DNA of 5,425 bases from JBBCJM01 sp037190175. Its GTDB lineage: Bacteria; Pseudomonadota; Alphaproteobacteria; Rhodobacterales; Rhodobacteraceae. The notes under the pieces were generated by a model. The model was not told the origin of the DNA, did no database searches, and worked only from the letters and a program-made list of their open reading frames with translations. The stretch lies in NCBI GenBank assembly GCA_037190175.1, contig JBBCJM010000148.1, forward strand, positions 1-5,425, in the 5' to 3' direction. Every line of letters starts with the position of its first letter. Within the stretch, counting starts at the first letter, position 1. Both the position numbers and the translations under genes were made by a program. Of the stretch, positions 5,213-5,425 are shown piece by piece.

Positions 5213-5425
5213 TCGCCCGACCCGCCGCCGGGGCCGTTTCCTGGCGGCTTGCCGCGCTCTCTGCGCTGGCGGGGCTGGCTGCGGCGGCGGGGCAGGCGCC
5301 GCTCGGCCTCTGGTGGCTGGCGCTGGCCGGGCACGGGGCGCTGGCCTGGCTGGTGGCCGGGGCGCCAGGCCCGCGCGCCGCCATCCGCCGCGCCGCCCAG
5401 GCCGGAACCGCGCCTGTCGCCGCGG
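5209..5425 (+). CDS. lnt: apolipoprotein N-acyltransferase Lnt, N-terminal part (cut by window end)
   Basis: Begins with ATG overlapping the corC stop (ATGA, 5209-5212), a typical coupled junction, and stays open to the window end (72 codons). The visible part begins MIARPAAGAVSWRL and continues with a hydrophobic helix, then the APLGLWWLALAG segment (30-41) typical of the first membrane helices of Lnt, and a second hydrophobic stretch to about residue 51. The catalytic nitrilase domain would lie beyond the window and cannot be checked. The identification rests on this short piece plus position, since lnt follows ybeX in the conserved order. Lnt adds the third acyl chain to lipoproteins at the inner membrane, so the lipoprotein at 2158-2508 would be a potential substrate. 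The last residues (QAGTAPVAA) are less aromatic than I would expect of the next Lnt segment, but too little is visible to call a defect. Confidence 0.82.
   Translation, partial: MIARPAAGAVSWRLAALSALAGLAAAAGQAPLGLWWLALAGHGALAWLVAGAPGPRAAIRRAAQAGTAPVAA

Noticed and set aside
1..5425. Mobile element, CRISPR array, tRNA or rRNA gene
   Set aside because: No transposase or integrase, no regularly spaced repeat array, no tRNA-like cloverleaf and no rRNA sequence was seen in the window.

Overview
The window is a compact, GC-rich, entirely plus-strand stretch of a bacterial chromosome. Protein style, heavy GC bias at third codon positions and the close match of the core genes to alphaproteobacterial forms suggest Rhodobacterales (Paracoccus/Rhodobacter-like). 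That placement is inference; there is no rRNA or other taxonomic marker here.

Layout: 1-89 is a short leader without a recognisable gene. It is followed by miaB (tRNA ms2i6A37 methylthiotransferase, 90-1412). After a 173-base, less GC-rich intergenic stretch with an inverted repeat come two exported-protein genes: an OmpA-domain periplasmic protein (1586-2152, GTG start) and a small lipoprotein (2158-2508). They are closed by a strong intrinsic terminator (2533-2561). After about 150 bases with a possible heat-shock-like promoter, a second run begins: phoH/ybeZ (2716-3732, TTG start with a strong Shine-Dalgarno), ybeY (3716-4219), corC/ybeX (4283-5212) and the start of lnt (5209, cut by the window end).

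The core order miaB - ybeZ - ybeY - ybeX - lnt is the one known from E. coli and many proteobacteria. It links tRNA modification, 16S rRNA maturation and ribosome quality control (YbeY with its ATPase partner PhoH/YbeZ), a cytosolic CBS-domain protein of the CorC family, and apolipoprotein N-acyltransferase. The phoH-ybeY and corC-lnt junctions overlap (17 and 4 bases), so the last four genes are probably one transcript.

The least expected content is the two-gene exported cassette between miaB and phoH. Both proteins carry the same 31-residue, cysteine-bracketed module, aligned without gaps with 17 identical positions, although one is an OmpA-type peptidoglycan binder and the other a lipoprotein. 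I do not recognise this module as a named family. It is the best candidate here for an undescribed envelope system.
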